A stretch of 64,000 nt of DNA from JACVRM01 sp046262315 (lineage in GTDB: Bacteria > Actinomycetota > Thermoleophilia > Gaiellales > Gaiellaceae), in NCBI GenBank assembly GCA_046262315.1, contig JBHEMZ010000132.1:15236-79235 (forward strand), in the 5' to 3' direction. Every line of letters begins with the position of its first letter. The stretch's first letter is position 1. Positions 32,117-43,326 of the stretch are shown piece by piece. A program made the translations under genes and the position numbers. Under the pieces are notes generated by a model. That model did no database searches. It saw nothing but the letters and a program-made list of their open reading frames with translations, and was not told where the DNA came from.

Positions 32117-32541
32117 CGCTCCACCGCGAAAGTCAGTGTCCCACGAGCGGCCAGCTCGTCGCCGACGCGCGCGGTTGCCTTGCCGCGCCCGATCGGGCCG
32201 CGCACGCGCTCGAGCTCGCATTCGAGCCGCAGCTCGTCCCCCGGCTCGACGATGCGTTTGAAGCGTACGTCGTCGATACCGGCGAAGAACGCGATCCTGC
32301 CTCGGTTTTCCTGCTCGCTGAGCACGGCCACCGCTCCCGTCTGGGCCATCGCCTCCACGATCAGCACGCCGGGCATGACCGGCCGACCCGGAAAGTGACC
32401 GGCGAACCACCACTCGTCCGCGCGCACGGTCTTTCGCGCCACGACGCGCGACCCCGGCTCCAGCTCAAGCACCTCGTCGATCAGGAGGAAGGGCTCGCGG
32501 TGCGGCAGGATCGCCTCGATCTCGCTGCGTCCCAAGCCCAC
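32113..32541 (-). CDS. fabZ: 3-hydroxyacyl-[acyl-carrier-protein] dehydratase
   Basis: FabZ dehydrates beta-hydroxyacyl-ACP. The 142-aa hotdog-fold protein has ILPHREPFLLIDEVLELEPG, the catalytic FAGHFPGRPVMPGVLIVEAMAQ (His; Glu) and FFAGIDDVRFKRIVEPGDEL. The length is standard. It is the first gene of the fab operon (GTG 32541) and is divergent from birA with 27 bases between start codons. Confidence 0.95.
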   Translation of the reverse strand: MGLGRSEIEAILPHREPFLLIDEVLELEPGSRVVARKTVRADEWWFAGHFPGRPVMPGVLIVEAMAQTGAVAVLSEQENRGRIAFFAGIDDVRFKRIVEPGDELRLECELERVRGPIGRGKATARVGDELAARGTLTFAVER

Positions 32542-32568
32542 GGCGAGGGCTAGTCTAGACGCCGAGGC

Positions 32569-33150
32569 ATGGACGACCTTGGGCCGGAGGCCGTGCTCCC
32601 CCTGCTACGCGGCCGCTTCGGCCGCCCTTACACCTGGGTCCCCACCTGCGCGTCCACGCAGGCGCTGGTCCCCGCCGACGCACCGGAGGGCGCCGTCGTC
32701 GCTGCCGACGAGCAGACGGCCGGGCGAGGACGGCTCGGGCGTCGCTGGGAGGCGCCTGCGGGGACCAGCCTGCTCTTCTCGCTGGCGCTGCGGCCGAGCG
32801 TCCCTTCCGAGCGGTTGCCGGAGCTGTCGCCCGCCGCCGCCCAGGCAGTCGCCGACGCGATCGCCGCACGCACCGGAATCGACGCGACGGTGAAGTATCC
32901 GAACGATGTGCTCCTGCGCGGTCGCAAGGTCGCCGGCATCCTCGGCGAGGCGCGCGAGGGCCGCGTGGTGCTCGGCGTCGGTGTGAACGTCAATGTCCGA
33001 GCCAAGGAGCTGCCAACGGCAGGCACCCCCCCGACGTCGCTCCTGCTCGAGCTGGGCGCCCCCATCGCGCGAGCCGCCTTGCTCGCGGACGTGCTCGAAG
33101 CGCTCGAGCACCGCTGCGACGAGTGGACGGCCGCGTTAGCGCAGTCGTAA
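32569..33150 (+). CDS. birA: Biotin-[acetyl-CoA-carboxylase] ligase
   Basis: This 193-aa ligase attaches biotin to the carrier protein of acetyl-CoA carboxylase. The core shows VPTCASTQALV, the adenylate loop DEQTAGRGRLGRRWEAPAG, LLFSLALRPSV, VKYPNDVLLRGRKVAGIL and VLGVGVNVNV. It lacks both the N-terminal DNA-binding domain and a full C-terminal SH3-like domain, so it is a short, non-regulatory form. Its neighbours, the fab operon, use the malonyl-CoA made by the carboxylase. The 3' end overlaps the PGRP gene by 15 bases. Confidence 0.88.
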   Translation: MDDLGPEAVLPLLRGRFGRPYTWVPTCASTQALVPADAPEGAVVAADEQTAGRGRLGRRWEAPAGTSLLFSLALRPSVPSERLPELSPAAAQAVADAIAARTGIDATVKYPNDVLLRGRKVAGILGEAREGRVVLGVGVNVNVRAKELPTAGTPPTSLLLELGAPIARAALLADVLEALEHRCDEWTAALAQS

Positions 33151-35217
33151 GGAGGTGCTGCGGTTGCCGGCGCGATCCTCCGCCAGTGCGGCGACACGAG
33201 ACCCTGCGATGCTGAGTCGCACCACGCCCGCCTTCGCCACCCGCACTTCGGCCGGGGCGCCGTCCAGGGTCAGGCGCAACATGCCGGGCTCGGTCACTCG
33301 TACGCGCAGGGGATTGCGGGAGACGAGCCGGAGCGACGGCGCCACGGTGTCGAGCACAACGGAGGCGGACTGCGCCACGGACCCGATCGCGTTCGTGGCG
33401 CGCACGACCAACGCGTAAGAGCCGTCGAGCACCGGCGCCCCCGGCGCTGCCTCGCCATTCCACAAGAGGCTGTGACGGCCTGCCGGCCTCGCGGAAACGG
33501 CGATCGGCAACGGCGGGCTGCCGCGGCGCCTGGCTTCGACGCTCGCGTCGGCAGGCACGGCCAGCGTGAAGGCGAGCGAGAGCGTGTCCCGGCGACCGTC
33601 GCCGTTCGGCGAGAAGAACGCCGGCGAGACGGAAAGGCCGCTGAGCGTCCGGTTGACCATCACGGTAAGCGTGGCGGTCGCGGTGCGTCCGCCCGCCTGC
33701 GCGCTGAGCAAGACGCTGTACGTCCCGTCGGCGAGACCGTCGGCGGCCCAGCTCAGCGTGTAGGCACCTGCCGCCTGTGGGCCTGACGCGAGGGTCGCAA
33801 CGACGACTCCCGTTGCGTCGAGCACGACCACGCTCACAGTGGCGATACGGCCGAGTCGGTACGCGATTGCCGTCGCGTCCGCGCGGCCGTCACCGTCGGG
33901 CGAGATGGTGGTGGGCCGCGCGGTGGCCGTCAGGGTCACGCCTGCCGCTCCGCCAGTGAAGGAGCCCGTCGCCGGGCGGACGGTCGGGCCGCCGTCGATC
34001 GCCCACACGTAGCGGCCGGGGGCTGCGGCTCGCGCATCCCACGTCCAGTCGATCACAGGCCCGGTGCCGCTGCCTAACGCGACGATGCCGCCCGCCTCGT
34101 CCGTAACGGTGACGGTCCAGGGCAGCGCGCCGGACATGCGCGCGGTGAAGCGCACGATGCCGCCCGGCGCGCCGTGGACGGCGGGTGCGTACAGCTTCGG
34201 CAGACCGGTCGCCGCCACTGCCTGGGCGATTCCCGGCAGGAGCGCGTAGAGCTGCCTGCCTGGGCAGCTCGTGAAGTGGGTGTCGCGGTGCCCGGAGACG
34301 GCGCGCAGCAGCACGGGAACGCCTTCCCGGTAGCGCGGGTTTCCTCCTGAGGCCACATTCACCATCGAGAGCGGATCGACGTGAGCGAGGTCGAGCCGCC
34401 ACGCGAGCAAGCGCGCGAGCGAGTCGCGGGCGGCCTTCGTCGGGCCGGCCGACGAGTACGTACCCATGAGAGCGATACCCACCGAGCCTGCGTTGAAGCC
34501 CTGCGCGTGCGCGCCGACGACGTTGCGTTCCATCCCGCCGTATCGCCCTTCGTACACGGTCCCGAAGCGGTCGACGAGGAAGTTGTAGCCCACGTCGTCC
34601 CACCCATTGGACAGGACGTGGTAGGCGGCGACGGCACGTACCACGGCCGGAGCCTGGGTCCGCGTGTACGACCCCGAGCCGGCAGTGTGGTGGACGATGG
34701 CGAACCGCAGCGCGTCGGCGTAGCGCGGCTTGCCGCGGCGCAGGCGGTCGGGTGAGCCTGCCCACGCGCTCCGCAGGACGATCGCGGGCGCGTCCGCTAG
34801 CGTCAGCGTGCGGAGCGGTATGGCCGGAACCTCGCTCCAGACGAAGGTCGAGCGCAGCCGCCGCACAGCTCCGCGTACGCGGTGCTCGATCCGGTCGGAC
34901 GGCCCCGTCCACCACGGGTTGCCGACCCGCCAGCCGCCCGCGGCCGCGTCCGGCAGGTCGCCCGGCTCGGGAGCAGCGGGCCTCCACGCACTCCAGCGGC
35001 CGGCAAGGCTGCGCGTACGGAACGAGACCGCGCCCGAGCCACGCCAGCTCACACCGGCGAGCGTGAACGGCCCCGGCGCGCCGCCACGCAGGACGTGCGT
35101 GCCGGGGGAGACGCTCTGCTCACGCGTGACCGTGCGCAGGCGCGCAGCGTCCGCAACAGAAGGCAGGACAAGCAGAAGCGCTGTGGACAGGAGGGCGGCG
35201 CGCACGAGGATTCGCAC
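33136..35217 (-). CDS. Secreted PGRP-type N-acetylmuramoyl-L-alanine amidase with FlgD-like repeats
   Basis: A 693-aa exported protein. After a signal peptide (VRILVRAALLSTALLLVLPSVADA) comes a family N-terminal domain, then a PGRP/amidase-2 domain near residues 150-330: FAIVHHTAGSGSYTR, VGYNFLVDRFGTVYEGRYGG, VGAHAQGFNAGSVGIALMG and SGHRDTHFTSCPG. The His, His and Cys zinc ligands are in place, so amidase activity is likely. The C-terminal half has two FlgD Ig-like repeats, marked by SPDGDGRADA and FSPNGDGRRDTL. It probably trims peptidoglycan outside the cell. The start is GTG 35217, divergent from nfeD. Confidence 0.87.
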   Translation of the reverse strand: MRILVRAALLSTALLLVLPSVADAARLRTVTREQSVSPGTHVLRGGAPGPFTLAGVSWRGSGAVSFRTRSLAGRWSAWRPAAPEPGDLPDAAAGGWRVGNPWWTGPSDRIEHRVRGAVRRLRSTFVWSEVPAIPLRTLTLADAPAIVLRSAWAGSPDRLRRGKPRYADALRFAIVHHTAGSGSYTRTQAPAVVRAVAAYHVLSNGWDDVGYNFLVDRFGTVYEGRYGGMERNVVGAHAQGFNAGSVGIALMGTYSSAGPTKAARDSLARLLAWRLDLAHVDPLSMVNVASGGNPRYREGVPVLLRAVSGHRDTHFTSCPGRQLYALLPGIAQAVAATGLPKLYAPAVHGAPGGIVRFTARMSGALPWTVTVTDEAGGIVALGSGTGPVIDWTWDARAAAPGRYVWAIDGGPTVRPATGSFTGGAAGVTLTATARPTTISPDGDGRADATAIAYRLGRIATVSVVVLDATGVVVATLASGPQAAGAYTLSWAADGLADGTYSVLLSAQAGGRTATATLTVMVNRTLSGLSVSPAFFSPNGDGRRDTLSLAFTLAVPADASVEARRRGSPPLPIAVSARPAGRHSLLWNGEAAPGAPVLDGSYALVVRATNAIGSVAQSASVVLDTVAPSLRLVSRNPLRVRVTEPGMLRLTLDGAPAEVRVAKAGVVRLSIAGSRVAALAEDRAGNRSTSLRLR

Positions 35218-35244
35218 AGGGTGCCTGAGGCTCGCGGGCGATCA

Positions 35245-35271
35245 AGGGGGAACCCCTGTCGCTGATAGAAT
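35245..35271 (+). promoter_or_regulatory. Probable nfeD promoter with an operator-like palindrome
   Basis: TAGAAT at 35266-35271 is a likely -10 box; the start codon at 35282 would then be nearly at the transcript end. AGGGGGAACCCCT at 35245-35257 is a palindrome in the -35 position and might bind a regulator. It lies in the divergent nfeD/PGRP gap. Confidence 0.4.
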
Positions 35272-35281
35272 CTTTACAGCA

Positions 35282-36607
35282 GTGGAAAGGCGGCTCGTGC
35301 GGGCATTTTTCGTCTCGCTGGCCGCGGCGGCGATTCTCGCCCCGGCTGCGAGCGCCGCCGCGCCGCAAGTGCTCGCGGTCGAGTTCGCCAACGACGTGAA
35401 CCCGGTGACGGCCGACTACGTGGTCGGCCAGATCGAGCGGGCCAACGAAGACGGGTACGCGGCGGTAGTGATCCTGCTCGACACGCCGGGAGGGCTCAGC
35501 TCCGCCATGGAGGACATCTACAAGGCGGAGCTCGCCTCGCGGGTGCCCGTGATCGTCTACGTCTCTCCCGACGGCGCAAAGGCAGCTTCGGCAGGCGTCT
35601 GGATCGGCCAGGCCGCCGACGTGCTGGCGATGGCACCGCAGACGAACATCGGCTCGTCCACTCCGATCTCCGTCGGCGGCGAGGACATCCAGAAGGATCT
35701 GCGCCGCAAAGTCCTCAACGACGCCGCAGCCTCGCTGCGCGCGCTCGCCAAGGAGCACGGTCGCAACGTCGGCTGGGCCAACCGCGCCGTGCGCGAGGCG
35801 TCGAACCTGTCGGCCCGCGAGGCGCTCGACCAGAACGTCATCGACGTGGTGGCCCCATCACTGACGGCGCTCCTCCAGCAGATCGACGGACGTGCCGTCA
35901 CCTGCTGCCCGAAGGGCCTGGTGGTGCACACCGCGGGCGCGGAGATCGAGCGTGTCGAGATGTCGCTCTGGAAGCGCATCCTCGACACGCTCATCGACCC
36001 GAACATCATCGTGCTGCTGATGTCGCTCGGCGTCCTCGGCATCACGGTCGAGCTCTTCAATCCCGGGCTCATCTTCCCGGGCACCGTGGGTGCGATCTCG
36101 CTCATCACCGGCCTGTTCGGGCTCCAGGTGCTGCCGATCAGCTGGGCGGGGCTGCTCCTGATGATGCTCGCCGCCGGCTTCTTCGGCGCCGAGCTCTTCC
36201 TGCCGAGCCACGGCGCGCTCACGCTCGCCGGGGGGGCCAGCTTCGTAATCGGGGCGCTGATGCTCTTCGATCCGGCGGGAGAGGCCTACCAAGTGTCGCT
36301 GCGAGTGGTGATTCCGATCGCCATGACACTCGTGGTGCTCTTCGGCATCGCCTTCGGAAAGGCGCTTCAGGCGCGGCGGGCACGGCCGCGCACGGGAGCC
36401 GACGAGCTCGTCGGCGAAGTCGGCGTCGTCCGGCGCGTCCTCGACCCGGAAGGTTTCGTCTTCGTGAACGGGGAGCTCTGGCGCGCGCGGGCAGGAGAGG
36501 ACTCCATCCCGGCGGGTGAGCCGGTGCGCGTGCTGAGGGTTGATGACGGGCTCGTGCTCGAGGTGCGCGGCGCGGAGCGGCCGGTCGCGCCGGCCAGCGC
36601 GCCGTAG
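35282..36607 (+). CDS. NfeD-family membrane serine protease (ClpP-class), long form
   Basis: A 441-aa long-form NfeD protein. A signal peptide (VRAFFVSLAAAAILAPAASA) leads to a ClpP-like protease domain: VILLDTPGGLSSAMEDI, IVYVSPDGAKAASAGVWIGQ (catalytic Ser) and the downstream Lys-containing LRALAKEHGRNVGWANRAVR. Then come four to five membrane segments and a C-terminal OB-fold (GEVGVVRRVLDPEGFVFVNGELWRARA). NfeD proteins are thought to process stomatin-like proteins; a slipin gene follows by 31 bases. GTG 35282 is used, GTG 35297 is the alternative. Confidence 0.88.
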   Translation: MERRLVRAFFVSLAAAAILAPAASAAAPQVLAVEFANDVNPVTADYVVGQIERANEDGYAAVVILLDTPGGLSSAMEDIYKAELASRVPVIVYVSPDGAKAASAGVWIGQAADVLAMAPQTNIGSSTPISVGGEDIQKDLRRKVLNDAAASLRALAKEHGRNVGWANRAVREASNLSAREALDQNVIDVVAPSLTALLQQIDGRAVTCCPKGLVVHTAGAEIERVEMSLWKRILDTLIDPNIIVLLMSLGVLGITVELFNPGLIFPGTVGAISLITGLFGLQVLPISWAGLLLMMLAAGFFGAELFLPSHGALTLAGGASFVIGALMLFDPAGEAYQVSLRVVIPIAMTLVVLFGIAFGKALQARRARPRTGADELVGEVGVVRRVLDPEGFVFVNGELWRARAGEDSIPAGEPVRVLRVDDGLVLEVRGAERPVAPASAP

Positions 36608-36638
36608 GATGTAGCTCACCGCCCGAAAGGAGCCCCCC

Positions 36639-37424
36639 GTGGCCGCCCTGATCGCGCTCGCCGCAATTCTCGTCGTCCTGTTCATCGTCGCCTCCGCGGC
36701 GATCCGCGTTGCCCGCGAGTACGAGCGCGGCGTCATCTTCCGGCTCGGCCGGCTGCGCTCGCCGCCGAAGGGGCCGGGCCTCTTCGTGCTCATTCCGATC
36801 ATCGACAAGATGGTCAAAGTCGACCTGCGCACGATCACGCTGAACGTGCCGCCGCAGGAGGTGATCACGAAGGACAACGTGCCGGTCCGCGTGAACGCGG
36901 TGGCCTACTTCCGCATCATCGATCCTGAGCGGGCGATCGTGCAGGTCGAGAACTTCATGGTTGCGACGTCGCAGATCGCGCAGACGACGCTCCGCAGCGT
37001 GCTGGGACAGCACCAGCTGGACGAGCTGCTCTCCGAGCGCGACAAGATCAACGAGATCCTCCAGCGGATCATCGACGAGGCCACCTCCCCGTGGGGCGTC
37101 AAGGTCTCGATCGTCGAGGTCAAGGACGTGGAGATCCCCGGCGGCATGCAGCGCGCGATGGCCCGCCAGGCCGAGGCGGAACGCGAGCGCCGCGCGAAGG
37201 TGATTGCCGCCGAGGGAGAATTTCAGGCGTCCGAGCGCCTGAAGGACGCCGCAATAGTGATGGCGGAGAACCCCATGTCGCTGCAGCTCCGCTACCTGCA
37301 GACGATGCTCGAAATGAGCTCCGAGCGTACCTCGACGCTCATTCTGCCGCTCCCAATCGACCTGCTCGGCCCGCTGATGAGCCGCGAGCGGCGTGAAGGA
37401 CAGGACAGTGGAGGGGGGCGCTGA
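36639..37424 (+). CDS. Slipin / SPFH-domain (stomatin-like) protein
   Basis: A 261-aa membrane-anchored SPFH protein: one N-terminal membrane segment (LIALAAILVVLFIVASA), then AIRVAREYERGVIFRLGRL, PGLFVLIPIIDKMVKVDLR, VPPQEVITKDNVPVRVNAVAYF, and the coiled-coil C-terminal part with ARQAEAERERRAKVIAAEGE. These proteins form membrane microdomain scaffolds and are genomically paired with nfeD, as here. AAAGGAG precedes the GTG start by nine bases. Its stop overlaps the galT start. Confidence 0.9.
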   Translation: MAALIALAAILVVLFIVASAAIRVAREYERGVIFRLGRLRSPPKGPGLFVLIPIIDKMVKVDLRTITLNVPPQEVITKDNVPVRVNAVAYFRIIDPERAIVQVENFMVATSQIAQTTLRSVLGQHQLDELLSERDKINEILQRIIDEATSPWGVKVSIVEVKDVEIPGGMQRAMARQAEAERERRAKVIAAEGEFQASERLKDAAIVMAENPMSLQLRYLQTMLEMSSERTSTLILPLPIDLLGPLMSRERREGQDSGGGR

Positions 37425-38341
37425 CGCAGGAGCACGGGATCCCGGAGCTTCGCCGGGATCCGCTCTCCGGCCGCTGGGTGGCGCTCGCCCCGTGGCGCGC
37501 GCAACGCCCCGGCGCGGCGCGGCTCGAGCGCGAGCCACCATCTCCCGACGAGCTCGACTCGTGCCCTTTTTGCGAGGGGCGCGAGGACCGCACGCCTCCG
37601 GAGACTTTCGCCCTCGCGCCCCCGGGCCGCCCGCCGGACACGCCCGGGTGGACGGTGCGCGTCGTGCCGAACAAGTACCCCGCGTTCGAGCACCACGAGG
37701 TGGTGATCCACACGCCGCGGCACGTGCGCTCGCTCTCCGAGCTCTCGGGTGCGGAGATCGCAGAGGTCGCCGCCGCTTGGCAGGCGCGGGCAGACACAGC
37801 GCGCGCGGCGGGATTCCCGTACCTCCAGGCGGTGGTCAACGAGGGTGGCGCCGCCGGCGGCAGCCTCGCGCACGCTCATTCACAACTCGTCTGGCTTCCC
37901 GACGTACCCCCGCTTGCAGTCGGCGAGCAAGGCGGCCCCTGCGGCGTCTGTGCCGTGCTCGCAGAGAGCGAGCGTGTGAACGGCGCCGGCGGACTCGTCC
38001 TACTCGTGCCCCGCGCGGGGCGCTCGCCCTACGAGCTGATGGTCGCGCCGGAGGAGCACACCGGAGACGCGTTCGCCGCTCCCGAGACCCTGGCCGCGGC
38101 GATTCGACTGCTCGCCGACGGCGTCGGCCGGCTGCACTCGGTCGAGGGGCCTGTGGCGCTCAACGCGTGGCTGCACACGGCAGCGTTCGGCGGCGGGGGG
38201 CACTGGCACTTCGAGCTCGTCCCGCGTCTTTCGATCATCGCGAGCCTCGAGCTGGGCGCAGGCATCTACATCAATTCGCTCGCCCCCGAAGTGGCCGCGG
38301 AACGTCTGCGGGGGGTAAACACGCCGCCGCACGTGGACTAG
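37421..38341 (+). CDS. galT: Galactose-1-phosphate uridylyltransferase, probable CTG start
   Basis: GalT exchanges UMP between UDP-glucose and galactose 1-phosphate (Leloir pathway). Motifs: N-terminal ELRRDPLSGRWVALAPWRAQ, zinc ligands SCPFCEG, RVVPNKYPAFEHHEVVIHTP and the active site GGSLAHAHSQLVWLP (His nucleophile; HAHSQ where HPHGQ is usual). The conserved RRDPLSGRWV lies upstream of the first ordinary start (GTG 37478). Between it and the slipin stop the only near-start codon is CTG 37421, which overlaps that stop as CTGA with GGAGG six bases before it. Length from CTG is 306 aa. The two stops of galT and gyrA share CTAG. Confidence 0.85.
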   Translation: MTQEHGIPELRRDPLSGRWVALAPWRAQRPGAARLEREPPSPDELDSCPFCEGREDRTPPETFALAPPGRPPDTPGWTVRVVPNKYPAFEHHEVVIHTPRHVRSLSELSGAEIAEVAAAWQARADTARAAGFPYLQAVVNEGGAAGGSLAHAHSQLVWLPDVPPLAVGEQGGPCGVCAVLAESERVNGAGGLVLLVPRAGRSPYELMVAPEEHTGDAFAAPETLAAAIRLLADGVGRLHSVEGPVALNAWLHTAAFGGGGHWHFELVPRLSIIASLELGAGIYINSLAPEVAAERLRGVNTPPHVD

Positions 38342-40872
38342 GCGTTCTCGGACGGTTCCTCGGCTGAGACTGTGCCTGCATCACCGTCGAAGGGATGGTC
38401 GCCGACCAGCACTTCGGCCTCGGCCTCGTCGGACTCGGCAACGGGCGCAATCGTCGAGACATGCTCGTCGCCTCGCAGGCGCATGACGATCACACCCTGG
38501 GTCGAGCGCCCGGCGCGCCGGATGCCCTCGACGGGCATGCGGATGACCGTCCCGCCGGTGGAGATCATCATCACCTGGAAGCCTTCTCGCACGGCGAGCG
38601 CGCCGGCGAGCTGGCCCCTGGCCTCGGTGAGCTGCACCGTCTTCACGCCGAGCCCCCCACGGCCCTTGACCGGGTACTCGTCGATGCGCGTCCGCTTGCC
38701 GTATCCGTTCTCGGTCACCACGAGCAGCTCGCTGTCGTTGCGCGCGATCTCGCAGGCGATCACCTCGTCGCCCTTGCGCAGCCGCATGCCCTGCACGCCC
38801 GAGGCCGGCCGGCCCATCGCCCGCACGTTGCGCTCGTGAAAGCGGATCGCCTGCCCCTTGCGCGAGACCATCAGCACGTCGTCGTCGCCCGACGAGAGAC
38901 GGACGTCGACGAGCTGGTCGCCCTCCCGCAGGGAGATGGCGATGATGCCGTCGGACTTGAGTGGAGTGTTGTAGTCGAGGAAGCGGGTCTTCTTCACGAC
39001 GCCCTTGCGCGTCGCGAAGAGCAGGTACTCGGCCTCCTTGAACTCGCGGGTCGCGATGACCGCACGTACGTGCTCGTCCTGGCGGAACGGCAGCAGGTTG
39101 ACGATCGCGCGTCCCTTCGACTGGCGCGAGCCGAGCGGCAGCTCGTGCACCTTGAGGCGGTACACCTTCCCGACCGTCGTGAAGAAGAGCAGGTAGTCGT
39201 GGGTCGAGGCGACGAACAGATGCTCGATGTAGTCCTCGTCCTTCAAGTCCATGCCCATCACACCGATGCCGCCGCGGCGCTGCTCCCGATAGGTCGTCAC
39301 CGGTAGACGCTTGATATAGCCCGAGCGGGTAATGGCGATGACCATGTCCTCCTCGGCGATCAGGTCCTCGAGCTCGAACTCGCCCTCGGCGGCCATGATC
39401 TCGGTGCGCCGCTCGTCGCCCTTCGTATAGATCGAGCGGATCTCGAGCAGCTCCTCCCGGATGAGCCCGTCGATCCGCGCCTCGTCGCCCAGGATCGACC
39501 GCAGCTCGGAGATGCGCTCCTGGAGGTCGCCGTGCTCGTCCTCGACGCGCTTGCGCTCGAGCGCCGTCAGTGCGCGAAGCCGAAGGTCGAGGATCGCCTG
39601 CGCCTGAATCTCGCTCAGGTCGAACTCGCGCATCAGCCCATCGCGTGCCGCGTCGGCGTCGGTGGCGGCACGAATGAGCTCGATGATCGCGTCCAGGTTG
39701 TCGAGCGCGATCAAATAACCGCGCAGGACGTGCGCGCGAGCCTCGGCCTTGCGCAGCTCGTACTTGGAACGGCGGGTGACGACCTCGCGCTGGAAATCGA
39801 GGTAGTGCTGGAGCATGTCGCGGAGCCCGAGCGTCCGCGGGACCCCGTCGACGAGCGCGACAGCGTTGTAGCCGAAGGTCGACTGCAGCGCCGTGTGCTT
39901 GTAAAGCTTGTTGAGCACGACCTGTGGAATGGCCTCGCGCTTCAACTCGACCTGGATGCGCATGCCGGACCGGTCGGAGAGGTCCTTGACGTCCGAGATC
40001 TCGGTGAGCACCTTGTCGTTCGCAAGATCCGCGATCTTGCGGATGACGCCCGAGTCGCCGCCCTTGCGCACCCCGTACGGGAGCTCGGTAACGATGATCG
40101 CCGTCTTGCCGCCCCGCAGCTCCTCGATATGGGCGCGCGCGCGCATGACGACACGGCCGCGGCCGGAGCGGTACGCCTCACGGATGCCCTCCCGGCCGAG
40201 GATGATCGCGCCGGTCGGAAAGTCCGGTCCCTTCACGTGGCGCATGAGCCTGTCGATGTCGATAGACGGCTCGTCGATCATCGCCACGAGCGCATCGGTC
40301 ACCTCACCGAGGTGGTGCGGCGGGATGTTCGTCGCCATGCCGACGGCGATGCCCGACGAGCCGTTCACGAGCAGGTTCGGGAACCGCGACGGCAGCACGG
40401 TCGGCTCGCGACGCGACTCGTCGTAGTTGGGCTTGAAGTCGACCGTGTCTTGGTCGATATCGCGCAGCAGTTCGGTGGCCAGCCGTGCGAGGCGCACCTC
40501 GGTGTAGCGCATCTGCGCTGCGGGATAGCCGTCGATGTTTCCGAAGTTGCCCTGGCCGTCGACGAGGGGGTAGCGCAGCGAGAACGGCTGCGCCAGTCTC
40601 ACGAGCGTGTCGTAGATCGCGGCGTCGCCGTGCGGGTGGTACGAACCCATCACATCGCCGACGACGCGGGCGGACTTCAGGCGCGGGCGGTTGGGCTGTA
40701 GCCCCGCCTCGTGCATGGCGTAGAGCACGCGGCGGTGCACGGGCTTGAGACCATCGCGCACGTCGGGCAGTGCCCGGGCGACGATGACGCTCATCGCGTA
40801 ATCGAGGAAGCTCGAGCGCATCTCCTGCTCGAGCTCGCGCGATTCGATGCGCCCGGGGTTCAGCGGCTCCAG
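38338..40872 (-). CDS. gyrA: DNA gyrase subunit A, probable CTG start
   Basis: GyrA cuts and rejoins DNA in the heterotetramer with GyrB. The catalytic Tyr region, the QRDR (SYHPHGDAAIYDTLVRLAQ), NIPPHHLGEV and the GyrA box (EQRRGGIGVMGM) are present, followed by a six-bladed C-terminal domain and an acidic tail. Position 83 (E. coli numbering) is Ala. The conserved N-terminus LEPLNPGRIESRELEQEM lies before the first ATG (40821). After the gyrB stop no ATG, GTG or TTG is in frame, but CTG 40872 has AAGGGAG six bases upstream. A hairpin (CCGTTCTC/GAGAACGG) in the 24-base gap includes part of this site. 844 aa from CTG. Confidence 0.95.
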   Translation of the reverse strand: MEPLNPGRIESRELEQEMRSSFLDYAMSVIVARALPDVRDGLKPVHRRVLYAMHEAGLQPNRPRLKSARVVGDVMGSYHPHGDAAIYDTLVRLAQPFSLRYPLVDGQGNFGNIDGYPAAQMRYTEVRLARLATELLRDIDQDTVDFKPNYDESRREPTVLPSRFPNLLVNGSSGIAVGMATNIPPHHLGEVTDALVAMIDEPSIDIDRLMRHVKGPDFPTGAIILGREGIREAYRSGRGRVVMRARAHIEELRGGKTAIIVTELPYGVRKGGDSGVIRKIADLANDKVLTEISDVKDLSDRSGMRIQVELKREAIPQVVLNKLYKHTALQSTFGYNAVALVDGVPRTLGLRDMLQHYLDFQREVVTRRSKYELRKAEARAHVLRGYLIALDNLDAIIELIRAATDADAARDGLMREFDLSEIQAQAILDLRLRALTALERKRVEDEHGDLQERISELRSILGDEARIDGLIREELLEIRSIYTKGDERRTEIMAAEGEFELEDLIAEEDMVIAITRSGYIKRLPVTTYREQRRGGIGVMGMDLKDEDYIEHLFVASTHDYLLFFTTVGKVYRLKVHELPLGSRQSKGRAIVNLLPFRQDEHVRAVIATREFKEAEYLLFATRKGVVKKTRFLDYNTPLKSDGIIAISLREGDQLVDVRLSSGDDDVLMVSRKGQAIRFHERNVRAMGRPASGVQGMRLRKGDEVIACEIARNDSELLVVTENGYGKRTRIDEYPVKGRGGLGVKTVQLTEARGQLAGALAVREGFQVMMISTGGTVIRMPVEGIRRAGRSTQGVIVMRLRGDEHVSTIAPVAESDEAEAEVLVGDHPFDGDAGTVSAEEPSENA

Positions 40873-40896
40873 GCCGTTCTCCCTTCGTGAGAACGG

Positions 40897-43305
<2,409 letters not shown>

Positions 43306-43326
43306 TTGCAGGCTTTGGGCAGTCTA

